DNA from: Macrostomum hystrix
Taxonomy: Eukaryota; Platyhelminthes; Macrostomidae
NCBI GenBank assembly: GCA_950097015.1
Contig: CATNEN010000025.1
Location: 7,854,001 to 7,918,000, forward strand
Reading direction: 5' to 3'
DNA length: 64,000 bases
In this document: positions 55,224 to 64,000 of the stretch, one piece after another
Position numbering within the stretch: the stretch's first letter is position 1
Layout: each line of letters begins with the position of its first letter
Translations under genes and position numbers: made by a program
Notes under the pieces: generated by a model
The model's database searches: none
Seen by the model: the letters and a program-made list of their open reading frames with translations, nothing else
What the model was told of the DNA's origin: nothing

Positions 55224-57244
55224 CTTTAATCTGCTGCGCAAGGGAATTCGACCGCGCGACATTGTGACTTGGGAGGCGATGGAGAATGCGGCTGCCGTGG
55301 TGTCTGCATTGGGCGGCTCAACCAACGCCTGCCTGCACCTGGTGGCCATCGCCAGGGAGGCCGGCCTGGCTGACTTCGGGCTGGACAACCTCCAGGCGGT
55401 GTTTCAACGAACCCGTGTACTGGCCGACCTGTTTCCCAGCGGGTGTCACGCCATGGCCGATTTGCACGCTGCTGGCGGACTTCGGCCGCTGCTACGGCGC
55501 CTGCTGAAAGCCGGCCTGCTGCACGGATCAGCAGTAACTTGTACAGGACGTACGCTGGCTGAAGATCTGGAAGGTGTCGAAGATTATCCGGCCGGACAGA
55601 AAGTCATTAGGTCATTGTGTGAGTAATGAGTTGCGTCTTCCGACCAATCCAGAAGTCTTAAGGGCTGACCACCCCAAAATTTCTCTATCCCTTTTGGAGC
55701 CGCTTCAACCAATCAGGTCCCACTTAACAACCGCCACCCCAGAATTACTCTACCCATTTTGGAGCCGCCTCAACCAATCAGATTACCCTCCTTTTTTCTG
55801 ACCAGCCGATCCAATCAAAGCCACCGGCCACCTCGTTATCTTTCGCGGCAATCTCTGCCCGGGCGGCGCAGTTGGCAAACTAATCGGCGACGAAGGCGAC
55901 AGCTTCTCCGGTCCGGCCGTGGTCTACGACAACGAGGAGGCCGCCTACGCTGGCGTCTCGCGCGGAGATGTTCAGGCCGGCCAGGTTGTTGTTGTGCGCA
56001 ACGAGGGCCCTGTTGGCGGCCCCGGCATGCGGGAGATGCTGGCTGTGACTGCGGCCATTCAGGTGAACACCTTGGCTTAGTCATTTGCAATAGAAAGTTC
56101 ACGTGGATTGTTTCAATCGCCCACATTTTTCTTTTTTCTGTATCTCCTAAAATATTCAACCAGTTGCCATGAAAATCCACAACACGGCCTATAATTTTCC
56201 GCTCTATCCGATGAAGCAACTTCCGCAATCGCTAAAAAAATTTGCGTCGTCGAGATATTCAACGATTCTCGTCGGGTGTCTGGTGGCAGAAACCACCAAT
56301 GTAGGCAAAAAGTTTCTGCTCACGAAATTTCATTATGCAGTCATGTCTATTACTTTTTATCTAATTGTATTGATTATTTGGTTGATTTATGGGGGGTCGG
56401 TGGCAGAGCGGTTAACGCGTTTGCCTCTCGCACCAAGGTCCCTAAGTTCGATTCCACGGCAAGGACACATTTATTTGGGGCGCAGCCGCGGAGAGAAGGC
56501 TTTGGGGGCTTGTCGTGCAATTATACGCCCTTGAAGGGCCAACCTCCAAGGCACAGTGCAATGTACACTGCCTGACGATGAGAAATGCGTGAGCGTATGC
56601 CTGCGTACAGTATCTGTGTGCGTGTGTGCTCAGGAGTCAGCGAAATGGGCAGAATTGCCTCTTCGCTGGCTGCAGGTCTAGTGTCACCAAATGATGTGCC
56701 ATTGCCCGCAGCCCTCCTGCAGTTATTATTGTTATTGATTTATGCACTTTTGAACCAATATGGATTCGCTAAAGAGGTTTATACAGAGCAATGTTACTTA
56801 TCTTTGTCGCTAGGCCAAGTGGTAGCTATCGCGAAGCTATTTTGTTTCCTCGGGGGAAAATAGTGTGATCTTTTTACTGTTAAGGATTTTGGCGAAAAAT
56901 TCAGATTTTTTATTTCAAATTTTTCCTAGTGCCGTGGCTTAGCTGGCCGGGTGGCTCTCATCACGGATGGCCGGTTCTCCGGCGCCACCAAGGGCTTTGT
57001 TGTAGGTCACGTGACCCCAGAATCGGCCGTCGGCGAACCAATAGCCGCCCTGCGCACGGGGGATCTGATCGACATCGATGGTCCCGGCCGGAGCATCAGC
57101 GTCAGACTGGGCGAGGCTGAATTCACCACTCGAATGCGAAATGCGGCCGCGGTGGCTCATCCGCCAGGCGGTTCGCGCACCTCCGTGCTGGCCAAGTACA
57201 GACGGCTGGTCAAGCAGGCCGATGAGGGCGCCATTGTGGCCTGA
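55224..57244 (+). CDS. IlvD/Edd-family dehydratase, C-terminal half only (three exons)
   Basis: Members dehydrate dihydroxy-acids or sugar acids using an iron-sulfur cluster (dihydroxy-acid dehydratase, phosphogluconate dehydratase and relatives). Inferred exons: 55224-55618, 55806-56062, 56930-57244, with consistent phases and about 322 residues. Exon [75 protein letters not shown]. Exon [38 protein letters not shown]. Exon [21 protein letters not shown], then [19 protein letters not shown] and stop. The DGRFSG serine is the proposed catalytic base. Family members are about 560-600 residues, so roughly 250 N-terminal residues with the cluster cysteines are missing. They were not found upstream, where the same-strand ion channel ends. 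The frame is intact, so this may be a live gene with a distant 5' part, a recent fragment or an assembly join. Substrate cannot be assigned. Confidence 0.85.
55640..55795. repeat. Two-copy repeat of about 70 bp in dehydratase intron 1
   Basis: ttttggagccgc followed by ttcaaccaatcag, or by ctcaaccaatcag, occurs twice, with related lead-ins (accaccccaaaatttctc and accgccaccccagaattac). The pair fills most of the 187-base intron. Confidence 0.75.
56110..56929 (+). repeat. Unclassified interspersed repeat, copy 2 (dehydratase intron 2)
   Basis: It matches the sequence at 32990-33410 in order (gtatctcctaaaatattcaa, tctatccgatga, gggtgtctggtg, tctgctcacgaaatttc, ttgaaccaatatggattcgc, agaggtttata). 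It is interrupted by a SINE at 56391-56730, so the repeat is older than that insertion. Confidence 0.7.
56391..56730 (+). mobile_element. SINE family A in dehydratase intron 2
   Basis: A box GGCAGAGCGGTTAACGCG, B box CTAAGTTCGATTCC, full body and a ttattattgtta tail. It is flanked by direct repeats TTGATTTATG (about 56381-56390 and 56735-56744). It lies inside the unclassified repeat. A short internal deletion removes the cagggcagatg segment. Confidence 0.92.
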
Positions 57245-57276
57245 TCTGCAGACTCCTAGGGACTTTCGGGCTAATG

Positions 57277-57680
57277 GCCGAGTCGTGTACCTTTGAAGTA
57301 ATGACCGACACGTGTACTTTTGGAGTAATGACCGACACGTGTACTTTTCGAATAATGACCGACTCGTGTACTTTTGGAGTAATGACTGACCCGTGTACCT
57401 TTGAAGTAATGACTGACTCGTGTACCTTTGAAGTAATGACCGACACGTGTACTTTTGGAGTAATGACCGACACGTGTACTTTTCGAATAATGACCGACTC
57501 GTGTACTTTTGGAGTAATGACTGACCCGTGTACCTTTGAAGTAATGACTGACTCGTGTACCTTTGAAGTAATGACCGACACGTGTACTTTTGGAGTAATG
57601 ACCGACTCGTGTACTTTTGGAGTAATGACTGACTCGTGTACTTTTGGGGCAATGACTGACTCGTGTAATTTAGGGATATG
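57277..57680. repeat. 27-bp minisatellite with a five-unit (135-bp) higher-order repeat
   Basis: The unit contains cgtgtacttttggagtaatg and accgact or accgaca. Five variants (tgaag/ccgaca, ggag/ccgaca, cgaata, ggag/ctgacc, tgaag/ctgact) follow one another and the series repeats with a 135-bp period. It begins about 35 bases after the dehydratase stop codon. Units ending gaca create CACGTG at the junction. Confidence 0.94.
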
Positions 57681-58084
57681 ACAGACTCGGTTAGATCATT
57701 TCTGACTAAATAATTTCTGGTATTTACTCCAAATTGAGAACTAACTAGGCTACCGGCTAACTTAAAGTCAATTTTCGAATCGACTAAGTTTTATGTAACT
57801 ATTTTCAATTTTCTTAGCTCCAATACACTACTTAGATTCACTATGAGTAGTGAGAGTGTGCAATCTATTGTTACTTTCATAATTACCGCTAGCTAACGAA
57901 TAAGAAGTGTGATTTTAAATAAAATTTTTCATTGTGACACAAGGAATCAAATTAAAACAATGTTACCTTTCACAGGTTAGTACAAGTATACTAAAGCATA
58001 ACTTTCCATGCTTTCTACTTTTTATTTCTTTAATTAAGTCACATTTACCATTCAACTGTCTGTTTTACATTATTCTATTGTATT
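57681..58084. other. AT-rich intergenic DNA
   Basis: An AATAAA at 57918-57923 could serve the dehydratase transcript but lies about 670 bases after its stop codon. Nothing else was recognised. Confidence 0.35.
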
Positions 58085-58176
58085 TTAGCTACAGCTATAC
58101 CAAACTCAAGCACTTGGGAAGTTAGTGTCTTGCTCAAGGACACAAGTTCTCTCGATTAATCTAACCACTAGGCTAC
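58085..58176 (-). mobile_element. SINE family B, 5' fragment
   Basis: The reverse complement begins TTGTAGCCTAGTGGTTAGA, the family's A box. It continues with TTGTGTCCTTGAGCAAGACA, as in family B. Confidence 0.6.
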
Positions 58177-58183
58177 AAGTTTT

Positions 58184-58433
58184 TGGGGTGGGTGGCAGAG
58201 CGGTCTAACGCGTTCGCCTCTCGCACCAAAGGTCCCTGAGCTCGATTCCGCGGCGAGGCCACATTCATTTGGGGCGCAGCCGCGGAGAGAAGGCTTTGGG
58301 GGCTTGTCGTGCAATTTATGTCATTGAAGGCCAACCTCCATGGCACAGTGAGAGTGTACACTGCCTGACGATGAGAAAGTCAGGGCAGATGTACACACCT
58401 GTGTGAGTGTATGCTCAGGAGTCAGTGAAATGC
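58184..58433 (+). mobile_element. SINE family A, 3'-truncated
   Basis: A box GTGGCAGAGCGGTCTAACGC, B box GAGCTCGATTCCGCGG, and body through gtgtacactgcctgacga to ctcaggagtcagtgaaatg, where the match stops. It inserted next to a family B fragment. Confidence 0.9.
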
Positions 58434-58939
58434 TTGGGATAATTATGCTAAATTTGGGTCTATTTACACGTTCCCCAACCAGTAGAAAGCGCATTAAGAT
58501 TAAACACATTCAGCAAACAGCTTAGTCATTGTTTCCAGCCGGGGTTCTGCCAAAAGTTATTACTGTATAATGGCTCCCAACACTGCATGGGCATCAAATT
58601 TTAATGCCACCCACCTGCCGACTTCCTAATGAAATTTATTCGACCCAAAATTTAAACTTTTTTTGCTCGCAACAAAATTGCCGACAAAACGGACAGCACT
58701 TGTTGCTGCTAATTGTCAGTTCAACTAGAAAATTGTGATCAATTTTTTGCATCCAGCCCAAACCAATAATAATCCACTTGACACTGCCGTTTCACATTCG
58801 AAAATTGCACATTAAATTCGGTGGAACATTAATTCTGCGCAAATCCTTTCAGCTTTTTTATGAGCTTGCAAAACTGCTATCGCCATAACAGCACAGACTG
58901 CCGATTTCATTGTGTTCTCCCTTCTAGCCCCGTTCTCTG
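58434..58939. other. Upstream region of the DBX gene
   Basis: Non-repetitive AT-rich sequence without a coding signal. It is one of the few array-free stretches and so a candidate regulatory region. Confidence 0.35.
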
Positions 58940-59038
58940 ATTGGCCGCCGATACCGCCAGCCAATTGGACGGATCGATTTCTTTATTAACCATTTAGCGG
59001 CCCTACAAACGGAACTGGGACAGTTGGAGTTTATATAG
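58940..59038 (+). promoter_or_regulatory. DBX promoter candidate (CCAAT boxes and TATA)
   Basis: ATTGG at 58940-58944 (inverse CCAAT), CCAAT at 58961-58965 and TTATATAG at 59031-59038 precede the ATG at 59080. The spacing suits a start site near 59062 and a very short 5' UTR. Confidence 0.5.
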
Positions 59039-59079
59039 TCTCACATATTCCATTGCTTTACAACTCGAACTCTTGAAAA

Positions 59080-60056
59080 ATGGATTTGTCACCAATCTCT
59101 TTATCTCCCGCTTCCGCCCCCGCTTCCGCCCCCGCTTCCGTCCCCGCTTCCGCCCCCGCTTCCGCCCCCGGTTCCGCACCCGCTTCCGCTCCCTTGAAAT
59201 TCGGCGTCACCGCCATCCTGAATAGTTGCAGCTCGGTGAAATTTTCTTCGAAAGTTCAGCTAGCGTCACCACCACCGCCGCCGCTGCCGCCGCCGTTTCC
59301 TCAGCAGCAGTCGCCTTGTCTTTCCCAGTTTCTCCTGTGGCCGGGAGTTGCAATGAATCTTCTACCAGCTAGTTTAGCTCCCTGGCAAACTCCCAGACCA
59401 TTGCCGACCACCAGCTATACGACTCCGGCTTCTGCCGCCGCCGCCACCGCCGCCGCCGCCGCCACCGCCGCCGCTGCAGCTGCTGCTGCTTTCAGCCTTA
59501 GCAACGGTGAGTTCACTTTACCCTTCCGAGGCTCTTTATGCGAAGATTCCATTCCAAAATCATCAGAAGCAGTCCCTTTGAAAAATCCTCAGACCAGCTG
59601 GCTTTCAACTCGTTGGATTTGCGGTACCAGCATCAGGTCCAGCTTCACCGTCAGCCTCATCAGTTCCAAGCGACTGCCGACATTCAAATCAGCGGCGTCA
59701 GCAGCGGACGCGTTGTCAACGGCGGCGTCCTGCGCCGCGCCGTGTTCAGCGAGGCCCAGCGACGCGGCCTTGAGAAGGCCTTCCAGCGCCAGAAGTACAT
59801 CGGCAAGCCGGACCGCAGGCTTCTAGCCGACCGTCTGGGTTTAGGCGACTCTCAGGTAAGCTGATGTCGCCTGGGCTTGTGAGACCGGTCTGGAACTGCT
59901 CCAGATAAGGGCCAAATTGATGCCGTTTAGCGCCACTCTAATCTGCAGGTGAAAATTTGGTTTCAAAACCGTCGCATGAAATGGCGCAACTCCAAGGCGG
60001 CGGAGGCGGACTCGATGAACAACGATGCGAGCCGGACTAGCCAGGTGCAATCTTGA
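59080..60056 (+). CDS. DBX: DBX-family homeobox transcription factor, complete, three exons
   Basis: This is a nuclear DNA-binding protein; DBX factors specify interneuron identity in animals. Inferred exons: 59080-59506, 59593-59855, 59949-60056; 798 nt, 265 residues, phases consistent. Exon 1 encodes serine/alanine/proline repeats, the DBX-type LKFGVTAIL motif (an Engrailed-homology-like repressor motif), a proline run and alanine runs from GCC repeats. Exon 2 and exon 3 form the homeodomain (about 187-246). It begins near GVLRRAVFSEAQ, then GLEKAFQRQKYIGKPDRRLL, LGLGDSQ and VKIWFQNRRMKWRNSKA. Gln50 is present. An intron splits positions 44 and 45 of the domain, a site known in other homeobox genes. 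The C-terminus is short, without the acidic tail of vertebrate DBX. The 86-base first intron rests on frame and splice consensus; its acceptor tract is weak. Confidence 0.92.
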
Positions 60057-60089
60057 GAACAGAGAACTGCTAGGAATAAGTCTTCTTCT

Positions 60090-60245
60090 TCAGCTACTGC
60101 CGCTGCTGCTGCCGCTGCCGCTGCTGCGCCGCTGCCGCTGCTGCTGCCGCTGCCGCTGCTGAACCGCTGCCGCTGCTGCTGCCTCTTCTGTTGCCACTGC
60201 TGCTGCCTGTTCTGCTACTCATACTTCTACTGTTGCTGCTCCTGC
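60090..60245. repeat. Trinucleotide-rich (gctgcc/gctgct) microsatellite in DBX 3' region
   Basis: Imperfect ctgccgctgctg runs follow the stop codon by about 40 bases. They echo the GCC/GCT runs in exon 1 but are outside the reading frame. Confidence 0.85.
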
Positions 60246-60305
60246 ATTGTGACTATCAAACACATTGTTGTTTTCTCATTTATTGTCAGCCTTTTTTGAA
60301 ATTTA

Positions 60306-60311
60306 AATAAA
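60306..60311 (+). terminator. Poly(A) signal candidate for DBX
   Basis: AATAAA lies 250 bases after the DBX stop codon, after a T-rich stretch, and is the only canonical hexamer nearby. Confidence 0.55.
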
Positions 60312-60745
60312 TGCGAGAATTCTCTAAACCGATATTGCGCACTGAATGTGAAGACGTGGCTGTCACTCTATAGTCACGATTTGTCAACAATTCAAACTAT
60401 CGGGAGTAAAAACTTCTTCGATTTCTCGGAAGTTCTAAATTCGTGACATTGTTCATTACGAATGACGGCTCAAAGTGAGTTTTGTTTCGATTCGAAACAC
60501 ATGTAATTATAGCCAATGTTTAATTTAATAATGGAATTAATCTTTGTTCCTAAATTATGCCTGGTAACGTACTCATGTTTGTATTGAAGATGGCTGAGCA
60601 CGGAAGATTGTGCTCAGACAGGGCTGGGTCTAGCTTAGCTATAGCATTTCAGTTTGAGCAGTCGAGTTGTATTAAAATGTGCATCAAACTATTTAAATAC
60701 TTATTAATTGAATGCAAATTCCCATGCAAATCTATAAACATTGAT
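60312..60745. other. AT-rich intergenic DNA
   Basis: No gene or repeat recognised. Confidence 0.4.
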
Positions 60746-60746
60746 T

Positions 60747-61015
60747 TGGGGCGCAGCCGCGGAGAGTAAGGCTTGTGAGCTTGTCGTGCAATTTACGCCC
60801 TTGAGGACCAACCTCCAAGGCACAGTGAGATTGTAAACTGCTTGACGATGAGAAAGTCAGTGCAGATGTACTACACCTGTGTGAGTGTGTGCCTGCGTAC
60901 GGTATCTAGTGTGCGTGTGTGCTCAGGAATCAGCGAAATGGGCCGAATTGCCTCCTCGCTGGCTGCGGGTCTAGTGTCACCATATGATGTGCTAGTGCCC
61001 ACGACACAGCAATTA
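60747..61015 (+). mobile_element. SINE family A, 5'-truncated
   Basis: It starts inside the family body (ggggcgcagccgcggagagt) and runs through ctgcttgacgatgagaaag, ctcaggaatcagcgaaatgg and ctggctgcgggtctagtgtc to a short ttattatta tail. The tRNA-like head is missing, as expected for incomplete reverse transcription. Confidence 0.88.
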
Positions 61016-61789
61016 TTATTAACAGGTGATAAAGTGCCTAATCCTGTTGTCTACAAAGTCAAACGCAGGCAAATACTGTTAGTGCATTGTTATAATCAGT
61101 TGGAAATGAAATTATTTTATTGCGTCACACATCCTTGTTAGCGAAACACCTTAGTTATTGTTGTCAATTACAAGTTTCATAGGCCATTTGGGTATTGTAA
61201 GCAGACTAGCAACAAATACTTTTGTTCCAGTTAAGCACAAAGACATATTTAGCAAGCCTTTAACGCTGACACTTTTCGAAGAGCAAATGTTGAATTGCGC
61301 AATTCATCAAAACCTCGAAGCCACCTTGACCACATTGACAACGAATCCAATAGCGCCTGCAACCCCGACCTTAATTGAGAAATATGATTTTGAAACATTG
61401 GCAAATAAATTGGACAAAGACACAGACCCGATGTGAAGCTAATCTTTGTATTTAATCACGTGCTGTCTTTAAGCATTGTGTCTGTGGGGCTTTTAGTAAA
61501 ACTAATTGATCATATTTTTCCTGATTGCCTGTCTCATTGCTCATTGATTTCTTTAAAAAAGCAAGAGAATAAATCGCTGAAGCACCTGCTTCTTCGGCGG
61601 CAACCAGACAAAACTGAAAAGTGAAATGAAAGTCAGAAGAGCTCGACTCAGATTTAATCATTAACATTAAAAATGTTTGGTGGTGTTTCAGTTTAATATG
61701 TTTGATTAGGGTCTATTTCTACAGCCTGTGATTTAGGCATTTCTATGCTTCTCCGATCAATTACCAGACAACTCAATTCATTTATCTCC
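61016..61789. other. Intergenic DNA, no recognised gene
   Basis: A 90-codon frame near 61160-61436 has no recognisable motif or ATG in good context. I do not call it a gene. Confidence 0.35.
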
Positions 61790-63495
61790 TCTTACCACTT
61801 CATCTCACCACCGACTGCCCCTTCATCTTAATATAAACCTCCCTTCATCTCACAATCGACTCTCCCTTCATCTCACAATCAACTCTCCCTTCATCTCACA
61901 ATCAACTCTTCCTTCATCTCACTATTAACTCTTCTTTCATCTGATTATCAACTCTCCCTTCATCTCACTATTAACTCTCCCTTCATCTCACTATCAACTC
62001 TCCCTTCATCTCACAATCAACTCTCCCTTAATCTCACTATCAACTCTCCCTTCATCTCATTATCAACTCTCCCTTCATCTCACAATCAACTCTCCCTTAA
62101 TCTCACTATCAACTCTCCCTTCATCTCACAATCAACACTCCCTTCATCTCATTATCAACTCTCCCTTCATCTCACAATCAACTCTCCCTTCATCTCACAA
62201 TCAACTCTCCCTTCATCTCACAATCAACTCTCCCTTCATCTCACTATCAACTCTCCCTTCATCTCATTATCAACTCTCCCTTCATCTCACTATCAACTCT
62301 CCCTTCATCTCACTATCAACTCTCCATTTATCTCACTATCAACTCTCCCTTTATCTCACTATTAACTCTCCCTTCATCTCACAATCAACTCTCCCTTCAT
62401 CTCATTATCAACTCTCCCTTCATCTCATTATCAACTCTCCCTTCATCTCACTATCAACTCTCCCTTCATCTCACTATCAACTCTCCCTTCAGCTGATTAT
62501 CAACTCTCCCTTCATCTCATTATCAACTCTCCCTTCATCTCACAATCAACTCTCCCTTCATCTCACAATCAACTCTTCCTTCATCTCACAATCAACTCTT
62601 CCTTCATCTCACTATCAACTCTCCCTTTATCTCACTATTAACTCTCCCTTCATCTCACAATCAACTCTTCCTTCATCTGATTATCAACTCTCCCTTCATC
62701 TCATTATCAACTCTCCATTCATCTCACAATCAACTCTCCCTTCATCTCATTATCAACTCTCCCTTCATCTCACTATCAACTCTTCCTTCATCTCACTATC
62801 AACTCTCCCTTCATCTCACTATCAACTCTCCCTTCATCTCACTATTAACTCTTCTTTCAGCTGATTATCAACTCTCCCTTCATCTCATTATCAACTCTCC
62901 CTTCATCTCATTATCAACTCTTCCTTCATCTCACAATCAACTCTCCCTTCATCTCACAATCAACTCTCCCTTCATCTCATTATCAACTCTCCCTTCATCT
63001 CACAATCAACTCTCCCTTCATCTCACAATCAACTCTCCCTTCATCTCACAATCAACTCTCCCTTCATCTCACAATCAACTCTCCCTTCATCTCACAATCA
63101 ACTCTCCCTTCATCTCACAATCAACTCTCCCTTCATCTTACAATCAACTCTCCCTTCATCTCACAATCAACTCTCCCTTTATCTCACTATTAACTCTCCC
63201 TTCATCTCACAATCAACTCTCCCTTCATCTCACAATCAACTCTTCCTTCATCTCACTATCAACTCTTCCTTCATCTGATTATCAACTCTCCCTTCATCTC
63301 ACTATCAACTCTTCCTTCATCTGATTATCAACTCTCCCTTCATCTCATTATCAACTCTCCCTTCATCTCACAATTAACTCTCCCCTCATCTCACAATCAA
63401 CTCTCCCTTCATCTCACAATCAACTCTCCCTTCATCTCACTATCAACTCTCCCTTCATCTGATTATCAACTCTCCCTTCATCTCCCTATCAATCG
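61790..63495. repeat. 23-bp minisatellite, about 74 copies
   Basis: The unit is caactctcccttcatctcac plus aat, with ctat, ttat, cttcc and tgattat variants. The strand is pyrimidine- and A-rich with almost no G. The variants are mixed without an obvious long higher-order period. Confidence 0.96.
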
Positions 63496-63734
63496 CAATC
63501 TCTCTAACCACACTCTTAACTCTCCCATTATCTGACAGCCAACACTATCTCCACCTTAAAACCGACTCTTTATTTCACCATCTCCCCTTCCACGTAGTAT
63601 TCTTACATTTTTTTGTTTAGATCTCATATATATGTCTAGGGAAGTACACATGCTCACTACTTATAGTACAATATGCATGCATATTTTACTTTTTTTCTAG
63701 ACTATTTTAAACTTCATTGATCTATTCACACCCC
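63496..63734. other. Spacer between arrays
   Basis: AT-rich spacer with no recognised feature. Confidence 0.4.
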
Positions 63735-64000
63735 GATCATCTACTGACATCCCTGCTGACACACTAGTTGACCCACTACTGACATCCCTGCTGACACACT
63801 AGTTGACCCACTACTGACATCCCTGCTGACACACTAGTTGACCCACTACTGACATCCCTGCTGACACACTAGTTGACCCACTACTGACATCCCTGCTGAC
63901 ACACTAGTTGACCCACTACTGACATCCCTGCTGACACACTAGTTGACCCACTACTGACATCCCTGCTGACACACTAGTTGACCCACTACTGACATCCCTG
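63735..64000. repeat. 35-bp minisatellite, at least 7 copies, runs off the right edge
   Basis: The unit contains ctgacatccctgctgacaca and ctagttgacccacta. Copies in the window are essentially identical, so the array is young or homogenised. Its right end is not visible. Confidence 0.95.

Noticed and set aside
56396-56470. Candidate tRNA gene (A and B boxes with GGTTAACGCG and GTTCGATTCC)
   Set aside because: The same box-containing head recurs at many places with a common non-tRNA body, tail and target duplications, so it is a SINE head.
61158-61436. A 90-codon plus-strand frame upstream of the 23-bp array
   Set aside because: No ATG in good context, no recognisable motif and ordinary AT-rich composition.

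Overview
This is nuclear DNA from an invertebrate animal. The genes are intron-containing, with GT/AG junctions whose phases I could follow. Their products are recognisably metazoan: ADAM10/Kuzbanian, WDR76, ABCB6, a PAR-motif Cys-loop channel and a DBX homeobox protein. The coding DNA is GC-rich and sits in AT-rich DNA crowded with tandem repeats and mobile elements. A glutamate-gated-chloride-channel-like receptor points to a protostome. A repeat-rich flatworm such as a macrostomid would fit, but that is a guess.

Layout. (1) 1-4.6 kb: two exons of ADAM10 on the minus strand; its 3' exons lie off the left edge. An 18-bp array follows at 4.75-6.74 kb and a 71-bp array at 7.57-8.93 kb. (2) 9.77-12.96 kb: complete six-exon WDR76 gene, minus strand. 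(3) 13.4-21.0 kb: a mobile-element graveyard with a tRNA-derived SINE, a long-TIR element holding a Tc1/mariner relic, a foldback element, a hAT-type MITE inserted in a second SINE, and two neighbouring copies of another MITE. (4) 21.74-34.86 kb: complete six-exon ABCB6 gene, plus strand. Intron 4 (7.5 kb) holds a decayed EnSpm/CACTA-like element in antisense, a hAT-type MITE and SINE pieces. (5) 34.9-41.4 kb: six unrelated minisatellites almost end to end. (6) 42.3-42.7 kb: an unidentified coding exon with a frame break. (7) 44.86-52.45 kb: complete four-exon Cys-loop anion channel, plus strand. (8) 55.2-57.2 kb: three exons encoding only the C-terminal half of an IlvD/Edd-family dehydratase. 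(9) 59.1-60.1 kb: complete three-exon DBX homeobox gene. (10) 61.8-64 kb: two more arrays, the last running off the right edge.

The most striking property is that most introns of any size carry their own minisatellite. Each has a unit found nowhere else in the window, and arrays often begin within a few tens of bases of a splice junction. Because the units lack stop codons, the arrays create long spurious open frames on both strands. The genes are not an operon or an obvious pathway; they look like unrelated single-copy animal genes embedded in repeats. All identifications were made by eye, without database searches.
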